Part shown: positions 42,307-52,508 of the stretch, one piece after another | How the letters are laid out: each line of letters starts with the position of its first letter | How positions within the stretch are numbered: position 1 is the first letter of the stretch | Assembly (NCBI RefSeq): GCF_014192055.1 | Contig: NZ_JACHXM010000007.1 | Span: 124,001 to 188,000, forward strand | DNA from: Halomonas organivorans | GTDB taxonomy: Bacteria; Pseudomonadota; Gammaproteobacteria; Pseudomonadales; Halomonadaceae | Direction of reading: 5' to 3' | DNA: 64,000 nt | Notes under the pieces: model-generated | Told to the model about the DNA's origin: nothing | What the model saw: the letters and a program-made list of their open reading frames with translations, nothing else | Database searches by the model: none | Program-made: the position numbers and the translations under genes

Positions 42307-43656
42307 ATGCCCCCTGCCGACGATATCGCCCTCTCCGTCAGCGAGCTCAACCGCCGCGCCCGCCAGGCGCTGGAGCAGGACGTCGGCGACGTCTGGGTGG
42401 AGGGCGAGCTGTCCGGGGTCTCGCGGCCGGCGTCGGGCCATGTCTACTTCACCCTCAAGGACGAGCGGGCCCAGCTGCGCTGCGCGCTGTTCCGCAATCG
42501 CGCGCGCTTCATCGCCGCGCCGATGCGCGACGGCGATCACGTCAAGGTGCGCGGCCGGGTGTCGCTGTTCGAGCCGCGCGGCGACTACCAGCTGATCGCC
42601 GAGGCGGTGCAGGCGGTGGGCGAAGGCGAGCTGCTGGCAGCCTTCGAGCGGCTCAAGGCCAAGCTCGACGCCGAGGGGGTGTTCGCCAACGCCCGGCCGC
42701 TGCCCTACCCGCCCCGCCATCTGCTGGTGCTGACCTCGCCCACCGGGGCGGCGATTCGTGACGTGCTGGCGGTGCTGGCGGCGCGCTGGCCGCTGGCCCA
42801 GGTGACGCTGATCCCGGTGCCGGTGCAGGGCCGCGAGGCGGCGCCGGCGATGATCGCGGCGCTGGGCCTGCTCAATCGCCAGGCGGCGCTGGATCCGGAG
42901 CGCGATGCCATCCTGATCACGCGCGGCGGGGGGAGCCTGGAGGACCTGTGGGCCTTCAACGACGAACACCTGGCCCGGGCGATCTTCCACTCCCGGCTGC
43001 CGGTGATGTCGGCGGTGGGCCATGAGGTAGATGTGACGCTGTCCGACTTCGCCGCCGACCGCCGCGCCCCCACGCCCTCGGCGGCGGCCGAGCAACTGGT
43101 GCCCGATCGTCGCGAGCTGCTGCAGCGCCTGCAGGCCCTGGAAAGCCGACTGCTGCGCGCCCAGCGCGCGCGGCTCGACACCGAGGCCCAGCGCCTCGAT
43201 CACCTGCGTGCGCGGCTGCGCCATCCCGGCGAGGTGCTGGCCTTCCGGCGCCGCCAGCTCGAGCAGTTGGAGGGCCGGCTGCACCGGGCCATGCGCGCCC
43301 GGCTGGAGTCGGACCGTCGCCACGAGGGCGAGCTTCGCCGGCGCCTGGCGCTGCGGTCGCCAACGCACCAGCTCGAGCAGGCCGAACGCCGGCTGACGCT
43401 GGCCGGGCAGCGCCTGCGGCTGGCCATGCCGAGGGAGCTGGCCCGCCACCGCGAGCGCCTGGCCGCGGTGAGCCGCGAGCTGCAGGCGGTCAGCCCGTTG
43501 GCGGTGCTCGGCCGCGGCTACGCCATCCTCGAGAACGACGAGGGCCGAGTGATCCGCCATGCAGCGGATACCCGGCCCGGGGAGCGCCTGGCGGCGCGGC
43601 TCGGCGAGGGGCGGTTGGCCCTCGAGGTGTTACCGAACGAAGACGCCGCCGACTGA
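42307..43656 (+). CDS. xseA: Exodeoxyribonuclease VII large subunit
   Basis: A 449-residue nuclease subunit that degrades single-stranded DNA with XseB. The N-terminal OB fold (about 1-100, with VSGELSGVSRPASGHVYF-like WVEGELSGVSRPASGH), the catalytic region LTSPTGAAIRDV, GGGSLEDLWAFNDE and DFAADRRAPTPSAAAE are all present, then an Arg/Glu-rich coiled coil. I chose the ATG at 42307, with GAGG six bases before; an in-frame ATG two codons earlier abuts the ribosome site. xseB is not in the window. It is convergent with glrR (22-bp gap). Confidence 0.95.
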   Translation: MPPADDIALSVSELNRRARQALEQDVGDVWVEGELSGVSRPASGHVYFTLKDERAQLRCALFRNRARFIAAPMRDGDHVKVRGRVSLFEPRGDYQLIAEAVQAVGEGELLAAFERLKAKLDAEGVFANARPLPYPPRHLLVLTSPTGAAIRDVLAVLAARWPLAQVTLIPVPVQGREAAPAMIAALGLLNRQAALDPERDAILITRGGGSLEDLWAFNDEHLARAIFHSRLPVMSAVGHEVDVTLSDFAADRRAPTPSAAAEQLVPDRRELLQRLQALESRLLRAQRARLDTEAQRLDHLRARLRHPGEVLAFRRRQLEQLEGRLHRAMRARLESDRRHEGELRRRLALRSPTHQLEQAERRLTLAGQRLRLAMPRELARHRERLAAVSRELQAVSPLAVLGRGYAILENDEGRVIRHAADTRPGERLAARLGEGRLALEVLPNEDAAD

Positions 43657-43678
43657 CGGCGTCGCCTCGAAGCCCCCG

Positions 43679-45073
<1,395 letters not shown>

Positions 45074-45088
45074 GTCATGTCTCCCGCA

Positions 45089-45637
45089 TTACTCGGTCTG
45101 CTGACGCGAGTTGATGTTGCGTTCGATGTCGGTAAGGGCATCCAGTTTCTCTTCCAGGGCGGCCTTCTCCTCGGCCAGCGCATCCTGGGCCTGCCGACTC
45201 TCGCTCAATCGCTGGTTCAGTCCGCGCCGGCCCTCGACCTCGTTGAGCCAGTAGCGCAGCAGCGGCTGCAGCCGCGCCGGGGCGGCGCTCAGGTCGGCCT
45301 TGAACAGCTCGGAGGCCTGGTCCCACTGGCGCTCGTCGCCCCAGGCCAGCACGACGGCCCTGGCCAGGCGTCGATCGGTGTCCTTGCCCTCCAGGCGCAG
45401 CAGCATGGCATCGCGCCATGCCCGGTCACCGCGCTGCGAGGCCAGTCCGAAGGCGACCCAGTCCTCGAACATGCAGGAGGGCTCGTCGAAATCGGGTATC
45501 TCAGAGAAGCAGGCCCCGACATCGGTCTCCTGAACCACGGGTTCCCGCGGCTCTTGTCCTGGCAGCTGCACCGGCAGCCACTGGCATCCGGTCAACCAGA
45601 CCGGAACCAGGCACAGGAGCAGGGGGCGTGGGGTCAT
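45089..45637 (-). CDS. qseG: QseG-like outer-membrane lipoprotein
   Basis: A 182-residue lipoprotein with lipobox LTGC at about residues 15-18. The rest is acidic helical sequence with a C-terminal coiled coil (ALAEEKAALEEKLDAL). QseG of enterobacteria interacts with the GlrK kinase and aids its activity. It starts one base after the glrK stop and precedes glrR by 15 bp, which gives the same gene order as in E. coli. Identification rests on context plus general sequence type. Confidence 0.82.
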   Translation of the reverse strand: MTPRPLLLCLVPVWLTGCQWLPVQLPGQEPREPVVQETDVGACFSEIPDFDEPSCMFEDWVAFGLASQRGDRAWRDAMLLRLEGKDTDRRLARAVVLAWGDERQWDQASELFKADLSAAPARLQPLLRYWLNEVEGRRGLNQRLSESRQAQDALAEEKAALEEKLDALTDIERNINSRQQTE

Positions 45638-45638
45638 A

Positions 45639-47126
45639 TCACTCGTTCCTTGCGTGGTGTTCCGCGATGGCGGAATCGGTGTCTTGATGTTCGTTGCCCG
45701 GTGCCGGGCGCGGCAGGGTCAGGCGAAAACACACCGCCAGCCGCGCATCATCCACCAGCGCCAGGCTGCCATGCTGCAGGCGAGCACAATCGGCGGCCAC
45801 CGACAGCCCGATGCCCGAGCCCTTGAGCGCTCCCTTGCGGCGGATGCGTCCTTGATAGAAGGCCTCGAACAGCCGCGGCCGATCCTCTTCGGGAATCGGC
45901 TCGCCGCTGTTGGCGACTTCGAGCACCAGTCGGTCGTGCCGGGCATGGGCGCGGATCTCCAGTTGGCCGCCGTCTTCACCGTAGGCAATGGCGTTGGAGA
46001 TCAGGTTATCGAGGATCCGTCCGGTCGCGGTGCGGTCGGCCTGCCAGACCAGCGGACCGTCGAAACAGGACAGCACCATGCCCTTCTGCTGCAGTGCCAG
46101 GCGGTGTTTGGCCAGCACTTCCTTGGCCACGGTGGCGAGGTCCAGGCGCTCGGTTTCCAGGCGCTGATTATGCTGCAGCAGGTTGTAGTCGAGCAGTTGC
46201 TCGATCAGTTGCTGCAGTTCGCTGCCGCTGGCATCGATCAGGTCGAGGATCTCACGCTGGTGGCCGGTCAACTCACCGGCCACGCCGTCCGCCAGCAGCG
46301 AGGAGCCCTCGCGGACGCTGGCCAGCGGGGTCTTGAGTTCATGGGACATGTGGCGCAGGAACTGCTGCTTCTGCTCCTCCAGCTCATCCAGCCGAGAGGC
46401 CAGCCAGTCGAGCCGCTCGTCGAGGCTGACCAGCTCCGCCGGCCCCTGGACCGGGGATACCCGGGCCTGCTGGCCGCCGCTGCCGATGCCGAGGATGCGG
46501 CGCTCGAGCTGGCGTACCGGGCGCACGATCAGGCGGGTGAACAGCAGCATCAGGATGAGACTGGCGGAAACCAGGGCCGCCGTCTGCCACCACAGCCGAT
46601 GTTGCACCGTTTCTGCACGGGTGCGGATGACGTCCAGCCGATCGTCGATGCGCCGGTTGGTGGCGTGACGCATGGCCTCGGTATGCTCGGCGAAGGGCAG
46701 GAAGTCGGTGAGGCGATCCTGGAACGCCTCCATCGGCAGCCCGGGTAGCTCGGCGAGCCGGTCGAGCAGCCCGGCCAGCGCCTTGACGTCCGGATCGTCG
46801 GGCAACAGCTCGCGTTGCCGAGCCAGCAGGCGACGATATTCGGCCAGGCGCTCGTCGAAGATATCGAGCAGGCTGTCCTGTTCCACCACCGCATACTGGC
46901 GCGCCCCGCGCTCCATCTCCAGGGCCAGGGCGCCAAGGGTGCGGGCACGCCGCGTCTCCTCGACCGCCTCTCGGGCACTCTGGTCGGCGAGGCGCGAGAG
47001 TTCGGACAGCGCCTGTCCGGCCTGGAACATCAGCACGGCAAGGGGCAGCATCACCATTAGAAAAGCCAGCAACACCAGCTGCAAGAGCGAGCGGGGGCGC
47101 CAGCGTCGGGAAACGGCAGAAGTCAT
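45639..47126 (-). CDS. glrK: Sensor histidine kinase GlrK (QseE)
   Basis: A 495-residue membrane kinase. Two helices (about 14-35 and 170-190) bracket a helical periplasmic domain. A HAMP-like linker leads to the H-box HMSHELKTPLAS, with N-box LDNLISNAIAYG and G-box GSGIGLSVAA. I chose the ATG at 47126 (MTSAVSRRW); an upstream ATG at 47165 is possible. The open frame continues long beyond without conserved sequence. It heads the glrK-qseG-glrR operon. Confidence 0.92.
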   Translation of the reverse strand: MTSAVSRRWRPRSLLQLVLLAFLMVMLPLAVLMFQAGQALSELSRLADQSAREAVEETRRARTLGALALEMERGARQYAVVEQDSLLDIFDERLAEYRRLLARQRELLPDDPDVKALAGLLDRLAELPGLPMEAFQDRLTDFLPFAEHTEAMRHATNRRIDDRLDVIRTRAETVQHRLWWQTAALVSASLILMLLFTRLIVRPVRQLERRILGIGSGGQQARVSPVQGPAELVSLDERLDWLASRLDELEEQKQQFLRHMSHELKTPLASVREGSSLLADGVAGELTGHQREILDLIDASGSELQQLIEQLLDYNLLQHNQRLETERLDLATVAKEVLAKHRLALQQKGMVLSCFDGPLVWQADRTATGRILDNLISNAIAYGEDGGQLEIRAHARHDRLVLEVANSGEPIPEEDRPRLFEAFYQGRIRRKGALKGSGIGLSVAADCARLQHGSLALVDDARLAVCFRLTLPRPAPGNEHQDTDSAIAEHHARNE

Positions 47127-47228
47127 GGCCAGCGTTCGGTAGAGGAGTGAGTCGGCAATCACCATCGTCAATGCCCGAGGATACCAGAGTTCGGCCTGTG
47201 TCCCGCGCCGCGTCGCGGCCGAACAGGC

Positions 47229-47253
47229 AAAAAAAAGGCCGGCAGAGCCGGCC
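47229..47253 (-). terminator. Strong Rho-independent terminator upstream of glrK
   Basis: Stem GGCCGGC/GCCGGCC with a 3-base loop, preceded on the plus strand by an eight-base A-run, hence a U8 tail on the minus transcript. It lies 103 bp before the glrK start, so it must end a separate leftward transcript from the 47254-47907 region. Confidence 0.9.
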
Positions 47254-47665
47254 CAATACGCAGGGAACTGAAGGGGTGGGCAAAACATTCGGTCGTCGAC
47301 CTGGCCCGGCGATCGAGTGTTTTTCCCTTGGGCCGACGGGCCCGCGAAGCCTGGGAAGAGGCCCGGTAACGCCAGGCGAGCTCTCTTCGCGGATGGCGAA
47401 CCACCCCGCTTCGACTTTGGCGGCCCCGCCGGGGCGTGGCCGCGCGATTCATCTCCATCGGAGGAGAGGCATCCTTGCCAGGGCATCCTTGCCCTTTCGG
47501 TACACGTCCATGACGTCGTCGGTACCGTCTCATCGCAACCTAAAGTCACACATCGCTGGAGCAGACGTTGGTCGCCGCGAGGTCGGAGGCACAGGGCAGT
47601 GTTGTCGCGAGCCTCTCGGCGACCGGAAGCAATTCGAGCCGTTTGAATCGCTTCCGTTTGCTCAC
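47229..47665 (-). ncRNA. Candidate sigma-54-controlled noncoding transcript (glmY-like position)
   Basis: Leftward, from the start site expected about 12 bases after the sigma-54-like promoter at 47675-47690 to the strong terminator at 47229. No convincing open frame lies in it, and the next leftward gene is glrK. In E. coli the glmY small RNA gene lies in the same place. Length (about 436 bases) is longer than GlmY, so it may be processed or a different RNA. There is no detectable sequence match that I can claim. Confidence 0.45.
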
Positions 47666-47674
47666 CCTATCTAT

Positions 47675-47690
47675 TGCCAGTTGCGTGCCA
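47675..47690 (-). promoter_or_regulatory. Candidate sigma-54 (RpoN) promoter
   Basis: On the minus strand the sequence reads TGGCAC-gcaac-TGGCA, matching the sigma-54 consensus TGGCAC-N5-TTGCW except for one T, with correct GG/GC spacing. It is upstream of the glrK operon and points to the noncoding region ending at the terminator at 47229. A partial GlrR-type site, TGTT-N10-GACA (47854-47871), lies about 190-205 bases upstream of the expected start. Confidence 0.6.
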
Positions 47691-47790
47691 TCTTCAAGCC
47701 ATTCCATTTAAAATCAACAACTTGAGGAATGCTTGATATTGGCATGACTGGTGAAGGGCGCTGAAACCGTTCTCGTCGAGGCGATTTTCG

Positions 47791-47817
47791 TCGCTGAATG
47801 GCGACGTCATTCAGCGA
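47791..47817. promoter_or_regulatory. 10-bp inverted repeat downstream of argA
   Basis: TCGCTGAATG (47791-47800) and CATTCAGCGA (47808-47817) are perfect inverted repeats around a 7-base loop. It could terminate argA without a T-run, or be a protein binding site in the upstream region of the candidate sigma-54 promoter. Confidence 0.45.
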
Positions 47818-47907
47818 GGTATAGAAAAAACGTTTAAAAACAGAAGATTGATGTGTTGCCATCAGGAGACATCCAAGCCCCTGGGTGGCGTCGGGCAGCG
47901 ACAGCGC

Positions 47908-49221
47908 TCAGCCGAGCGCCTTGACGAGGACCTTGGACTGGCGGGCGTGATTGTAGGTGTCACGGCGCAGCGGCGGCAGTTCGTCGATGGCGGCAAGACG
48001 GAAGCCGTGCTCGAAGAACCAGTGGGCAGTATGGGTGGTCAGCGCGAACAGCGCCTCGAGCCCGAGGGCCCTGGCGCGCCGTTCCACTTCGCCGAGCAGC
48101 AGGTCGCCGCGGGCGCCACCCCGGTAGTCGCCATGCACGGCCACGCAGGCCAGCTCGCCCATGCGTGCCTCGCCGAAGGTATGCAGGGCGGCACAGCCGA
48201 TCACCATGCCGTCGCGCTCGATGACCACGTAGTCGTCGACCTCGTACTCCAGCCGCTCCCGGGAGCGCGGTACCAGCATGCCGCGGCGCTCCAGCGGCTC
48301 GAGCAGCTCCAGCAGGCCGCCGATATCATCGATCTCGGCGCGGCGCAGCTGCTCGTAGCGATGCTGGGTGATCATGGTGCCAACGCCGTCGCGGGTGAAC
48401 AGCTCGCCGAGCAGGGCGTCATGGTCCTGCCAGGACAGCAGGTGGGTGCGAGCCACCCCGTGGCGAGCGGCGGCACAGGCGGCGCCCAGGTGGCGAGCCA
48501 GTTCGCTGCCGGCACAGGCGGCGGCCAGGTGCGGCTCGGCCTCGACCGGCGCCAGCTGCCGGCACAGGCGACCCGCCTCGTCGAACAGCCCGCAGGCCTC
48601 GCCAAGCAGGATCAGCTTGTCGGCGCCAAGCGCCGTCGCGGTATGGCGAGCCACCTCGGCGGCGTCCAGATCGAACACCTCGCCGGTACTGGAGTACCCC
48701 AGCGGCGGAAGCAGCACCAGCGAGCCCTGATCCAGCAGGCCACGCATGGCACCGTCACGAACGCGACGCACCTCGCCGCTACGGTGGAAATCGATGCCGT
48801 CCCGCACCCCCAACGGCTTGGCCATCACCAGATTGCCGGAAACCGCCGTCATCTCCACGCCGTGCAGCGGGGTATTGGGCAGCCCCAGCGACAGCCGCGC
48901 CTCCAGCCACAGGCGCTGTTCGGCGGCCACCCGCTCGACCCGGGCCATGATCGCTTCGTCGGCCACCCAGCGCCCATGGTGGCGACGCGGCACGATGCCG
49001 TCCTCGGCCAGCACCCGCTGCACCTGGGGACGAATGCCCAGCACCACCACCAGGCGCACGCCCAGGGTATGCAACAGCGCCAGGTCCTGAATGAGCTGCT
49101 CGCCTCGACCCTCCGCCACGGCCTCGCCCTCGATGAGGATGACGAACGTGCATCCTCGGTGCGCATTGATATACGGCGAGGAGTTGCGAAACCAGTCGAC
49201 GAAGGGAAAACGAGTGTCCAA
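47908..49221 (-). CDS. argA: Amino-acid N-acetyltransferase (N-acetylglutamate synthase)
   Basis: A 437-residue ArgA. It makes N-acetylglutamate from glutamate and acetyl-CoA, the first arginine step, and is usually feedback-inhibited by arginine. The N-terminal amino-acid-kinase-like domain (about 1-280; FRNSSPYINAHRG, NTPLHGVEMTAVSGN) is followed by a GNAT domain with GCAALH and RGGARGDLL. The start is a TTG at 49221 (revcomp of CAA), with GGAG upstream; the sequence from there matches ArgA proteins. Apparently monocistronic. Confidence 0.95.
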   Translation of the reverse strand: MDTRFPFVDWFRNSSPYINAHRGCTFVILIEGEAVAEGRGEQLIQDLALLHTLGVRLVVVLGIRPQVQRVLAEDGIVPRRHHGRWVADEAIMARVERVAAEQRLWLEARLSLGLPNTPLHGVEMTAVSGNLVMAKPLGVRDGIDFHRSGEVRRVRDGAMRGLLDQGSLVLLPPLGYSSTGEVFDLDAAEVARHTATALGADKLILLGEACGLFDEAGRLCRQLAPVEAEPHLAAACAGSELARHLGAACAAARHGVARTHLLSWQDHDALLGELFTRDGVGTMITQHRYEQLRRAEIDDIGGLLELLEPLERRGMLVPRSRERLEYEVDDYVVIERDGMVIGCAALHTFGEARMGELACVAVHGDYRGGARGDLLLGEVERRARALGLEALFALTTHTAHWFFEHGFRLAAIDELPPLRRDTYNHARQSKVLVKALG

Positions 49222-49281
49222 GGCCGCGCTCCGGCAGCAGGTGAAGGGAAGGGATGAGTGTCGACTATATCAGACACGCGA

Positions 49282-49312
49282 AAACGGCGGCACCTTAGCG
49301 GTGCCGCCGTTT
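49282..49312 (-). terminator. Hairpin terminator of the pit-PhoU-like unit
   Basis: A perfect 13-bp stem (AAACGGCGGCACC with GGTGCCGCCGTTT) on a 5-base loop. A weak T-run follows on the minus strand. It lies between argA and the heptamer array. Confidence 0.75.
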
Positions 49313-49408
49313 CGGGCTTCGGGCTTCGGGCTTCGGGCTTCGGGCTTCGGGCTTCGGGCTTCGGGCTTCGGGCTTCGGGCTTCGGGCTTCGGGCTTCGGG
49401 CTTCGGGC
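49311..49408. repeat. Fourteen tandem heptamers TTCGGGC
   Basis: Exactly 98 bases, a perfect 14-copy array of TTCGGGC. It starts inside the terminator stem and lies in the argA-pit intergenic region. Likely to vary in copy number by slippage. No coding use is evident; the translated SPKPEAR pattern in one frame is incidental. Confidence 0.95.
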
Positions 49409-49462
49409 TGGATGATAAGCCTTCGTGATGCCGCGCAAGATCTCCCGATTCAGAGCCTGTTG

Positions 49463-49504
49463 CCCGTGGCCCGTGGCCCGTGGCCCGTGGCCCGTGGCCC
49501 GTGG
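49463..49504. repeat. Six tandem heptamers CCCGTGG
   Basis: Six perfect CCCGTGG units end six bases before the pit stop codon (49511-49513 on the minus strand). It is a second, different-sequence array of the same period, 54 bp from the TTCGGGC array. Confidence 0.93.
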
Positions 49505-49510
49505 CCGAAC

Positions 49511-50776
49511 TTAGCCGAACATGCCCTTGAACATGAAGAAGAACACGATCGCCAGGGCGGCACCGGCCGGCAGCGTGATCAGCCACGACATCACGATGGT
49601 GCCGATCACCCGCAGGTTGAGCGCTGCCATGCCTCGCGCGAGACCGACGCCGAGCACGGCGCCGACCAGCGTGTGAGTGGTGGAGATCGGCAGCCCGGTA
49701 CCCGAGGCCAGTACCACGGTGGTGGCGGCGGCCAGGGTAGCGGCGAAGCCGCGGCTCGGGGTCAGCTCGGTGATGCCGGTGCCCACCGTGGCGATGACCT
49801 TGTGACCGTAGGTCACCAGGCCGACGACGATACCACCACCGCCGAGTACCAGTACCCACCAGGGCACCAGCGAACCGCTACCGATGTCGCCGCTGCTGTA
49901 TACCACGCTGATCACCGCGGCCAGCGGGCCGACGGCGTTGGCCACGTCGTTGGAGCCGTGGGCGAAGGCCATGGCACAGGCGGTGAACAGCATCAGCACG
50001 CCGAACACCCGCTCCACGCCGCCGAAACCGAAGGCATCGTCCTGGCGCTTCTCGGCCCCCACGCGGCGCTCCAGCAAGCCACCGAGCAGCATCACGCCCA
50101 GCCCGATCAGAATCGCGTAGAGCAGGCTCTCGCCGAAGCTCAGGTCGAGACCGACATGCTTCAGGCCCTTGGTCAGGGTGACCATGGCAACGATGAAACC
50201 GACCAGGAAGACGTACATCGGCACGTAGCGCTTGGCGGCGGAGAAGGGGTCGCGATTCTCGAAGATCAGCAGCTGCACCGACTTGAACAGCATGAAGGCG
50301 ATGGTCCCGGACATCAGCGGCGACACCACCCAGCTGGCGGCGATCTGCCCCACCTTGCCCCAGCCCACGGCCTCGAGACCCAGCCCGGCCATGGCGAAGC
50401 CGACGATGGCGCCCACGATCGAGTGAGTGGTGGACACCGGCCAGCCCCGCATGGAGGCGATCAGCAGCCAGGTCGCCGCGGCCAGCAGCGAGGCCAGCAT
50501 GCCGTAGACCAGAAACTGCGGATCGTTCTCGAGCAGCGCCGGGTCGATGATGCCCTTGCGGATGGTCTCGGTGACCTGCCCCCCGGCCAGCCAGGCGCCA
50601 AGGAATTCGAAGATCACGGCGATGATGATCGCCTGCTTGATGGTGATGGCCTTGGAACCTACGGAGGTCCCCATGGCATTGGCGACATCGTTGGCACCCA
50701 CGCCCCAGGCCATGAAGAAACCGAAGGCACAGGCGAGGATGATGAAGATGTCACCGTGTTGCGCGATGATCGACAT
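49511..50776 (-). CDS. pitA: Low-affinity inorganic phosphate transporter (Pit family)
   Basis: A 421-residue membrane protein importing phosphate with a proton, probably as metal-phosphate. The two PHO4 duplications carry GVGANDVANAMG and HGSNDVANAVGP. Both are intact, and GWPVSTTHSIVGA / GLPISTTHTLVGA also occur as a pair. It lies 59 bp downstream of the PhoU-like gene, its usual partner. A heptamer array begins right after the stop. Confidence 0.93.
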   Translation of the reverse strand: MSIIAQHGDIFIILACAFGFFMAWGVGANDVANAMGTSVGSKAITIKQAIIIAVIFEFLGAWLAGGQVTETIRKGIIDPALLENDPQFLVYGMLASLLAAATWLLIASMRGWPVSTTHSIVGAIVGFAMAGLGLEAVGWGKVGQIAASWVVSPLMSGTIAFMLFKSVQLLIFENRDPFSAAKRYVPMYVFLVGFIVAMVTLTKGLKHVGLDLSFGESLLYAILIGLGVMLLGGLLERRVGAEKRQDDAFGFGGVERVFGVLMLFTACAMAFAHGSNDVANAVGPLAAVISVVYSSGDIGSGSLVPWWVLVLGGGGIVVGLVTYGHKVIATVGTGITELTPSRGFAATLAAATTVVLASGTGLPISTTHTLVGAVLGVGLARGMAALNLRVIGTIVMSWLITLPAGAALAIVFFFMFKGMFG

Positions 50777-50835
50777 AGGACGACGTCCCTTTCAGCGGTC
50801 AGAAGGTGGCGGTTTTGTGGCGCGGGAAGGCCCGG

Positions 50836-51516
50836 TCAGTTGGCCGTCATGATCTGAAGGCGGCTGCCGACACGCTCGGCGCGATCGGAGAGCTCACCGA
50901 CCCAGTCGATGATCTTGTAGAGGAACATCACCTCCACCGGCGGCAAGCGGTCTTCCAGCTCGAAGAGCTGACGGCGGATGGCAATCTGCTGCTTGTCGGC
51001 CTGTTGCTCGTAGACATGCAGCTCGCGAATCATCTTCTGCATCACGTCGGAGACGTTGCGGCCGAAGCCCGATTCGAGCAGGTCCTTGAGTTCCTCGAGA
51101 GCCTGTCGGGCCTGGCCGACGCAGGCCACCGACGTGCGCATGTACTCGCGCATCGGTTGGGCGATCTCGTCGGGAACCCGCATCTTGCGACCCAGCATGA
51201 TGCCGGTAATGTCACGCGCCTTGTTGGCGATCTTGTCCTGGACGCTGATCAGGTCCAGCAGATCGGAGCGCGACACCGGCAGGAACATGGTGTTGGGGAG
51301 GTTGAGACGCAGCTCGGTCTTTAGCTCGTCGGCCTCATGCTCTAGCCGGGTGATGGTCTCGCGGTGCTCTGCGGCCATCTGCCAGTCGTCCTCGAGAGTC
51401 GCCTCGAAGAACGGCAGCAGCGCCTCGGCGCAGTCATGAACCTTGACGATATGAGCCAGCAGGGGCTGGAATGGCGAGCGACCGAACATCGCCGAGAAGG
51501 GATTGGATGTCACCAT
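50836..51516 (-). CDS. PhoU-like DUF47 protein, Pit accessory
   Basis: A 226-residue helical protein of the TIGR00153/DUF47 family, related to PhoU. It is found next to pit genes and is thought to tune phosphate uptake. The acidic motifs EHEADEL and VQDKIANKARDITG, usual metal-binding helices, are visible. I chose the ATG at 51516; the ribosome site is weak. It is the first gene of the operon with pitA. Confidence 0.9.
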   Translation of the reverse strand: MVTSNPFSAMFGRSPFQPLLAHIVKVHDCAEALLPFFEATLEDDWQMAAEHRETITRLEHEADELKTELRLNLPNTMFLPVSRSDLLDLISVQDKIANKARDITGIMLGRKMRVPDEIAQPMREYMRTSVACVGQARQALEELKDLLESGFGRNVSDVMQKMIRELHVYEQQADKQQIAIRRQLFELEDRLPPVEVMFLYKIIDWVGELSDRAERVGSRLQIMTAN

Positions 51517-51624
51517 GGGGCATCTAGGCACTTGGAAATGGCGGCGTCAGTATAGAGACTGCCCGCGCCGTCGTCATGAGAAAATCATCTAATCTTCACG
51601 AACATCCGATAAGGCGACCGCTTC

Positions 51625-52491
51625 ATGGCAAACGAGATCGAACTCAAGCTGGCCCTGGGCCCCACCGGCGCCGAGGCCCTGCGCCACCATCCCCGGCTCG
51701 CCGGCCTGACGCCTCGCACCACTCGCCTGGGCAACACCTACTTCGATACGCCAGACGGCCGCCTGGAAGCCGCTCGCATGGCACTGCGGCTGCGTCATGA
51801 CGACACCCGCCTGGTGCAGACGCTGAAGACCAGCGGCCAGGGCGGCGGCGGGCTGTCCAGCCGCGGCGAATGGGAGTGGGAAGTCATGGGACCGGGGCTC
51901 GACCTGGGTCGACTGATCGACCTGCCGCCGATCGCCGCGCTCGGCGAAGGGGTGCTGGGCCGGCTGACGCCTCGCTTCGCCACCGACTTCGCACGCGAGA
52001 TCTGGTGGCTGGAAGACGACGTCGCCACCATCGAGGTGGCGCTGGATCTCGGCGAGATCCGCGCCGACGCCCAGGATGCTCCCATTCGCGAGCTCGAACT
52101 CGAACTCAAGGCCGGCGCTCCCGACGCCCTGCTCGACCTCGCCGAATCCCTGGCCGAGCGGGTACCGCTGCGCCCGTCCGACACCAGCAAGGCCGCCCGC
52201 GGCGCCGCCCTGCTCGCCGGACGCTGGACGCTCCCCGAGGGCGGTACCGCCGCTGCCTGGCTACACCGCGCCGTGGTGGCGCTGGACGCCCTGGCCGACA
52301 CCGGCGACGTTGCCTGGCGCGAAGCGGCCAGCGACGCCTTCCTGCGGCTCGCCGACGGCGAATCGGACGTGGCCGAGGATGCCCGCCACCTGGCCAAGGC
52401 CGTGCGCGACGACTACCAGGCGGGCACGGATACCGGACGGAGGATGCTGGCCCTGGCGCGCCGGCTGCCGGGCTCCGTGGCCCTGGGCTGA
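51625..52491 (+). CDS. CYTH-domain inorganic triphosphatase (YgiF-like)
   Basis: A 288-residue protein. The ExExK signature, EIELKL, starts at residue 4, with further acidic and basic tunnel residues (LRLRHDD, ELELELK). CYTH enzymes hydrolyse triphosphates such as PPPi. The C-terminal 90 residues are helical and may be a short degenerate CHAD domain. It is shorter than E. coli YgiF, which has a full CHAD domain. The K+ channel gene follows 17 bp after it, so the two are probably co-transcribed. Confidence 0.88.
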   Translation: MANEIELKLALGPTGAEALRHHPRLAGLTPRTTRLGNTYFDTPDGRLEAARMALRLRHDDTRLVQTLKTSGQGGGGLSSRGEWEWEVMGPGLDLGRLIDLPPIAALGEGVLGRLTPRFATDFAREIWWLEDDVATIEVALDLGEIRADAQDAPIRELELELKAGAPDALLDLAESLAERVPLRPSDTSKAARGAALLAGRWTLPEGGTAAAWLHRAVVALDALADTGDVAWREAASDAFLRLADGESDVAEDARHLAKAVRDDYQAGTDTGRRMLALARRLPGSVALG

Positions 52492-52508
52492 GGGATCGAG
52501 GAGCCATC

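Noticed and set aside
47168..47533. 121-codon minus-strand frame upstream of glrK as a gene
   Set aside because: Arg-rich composition, no ribosome site, and it runs straight through the strong terminator at 47229.
49311..49408. CRISPR array or coding SPKPEAR repeat protein
   Set aside because: The period is 7 bp with no spacers, and the frames crossing it have no start or ribosome site.
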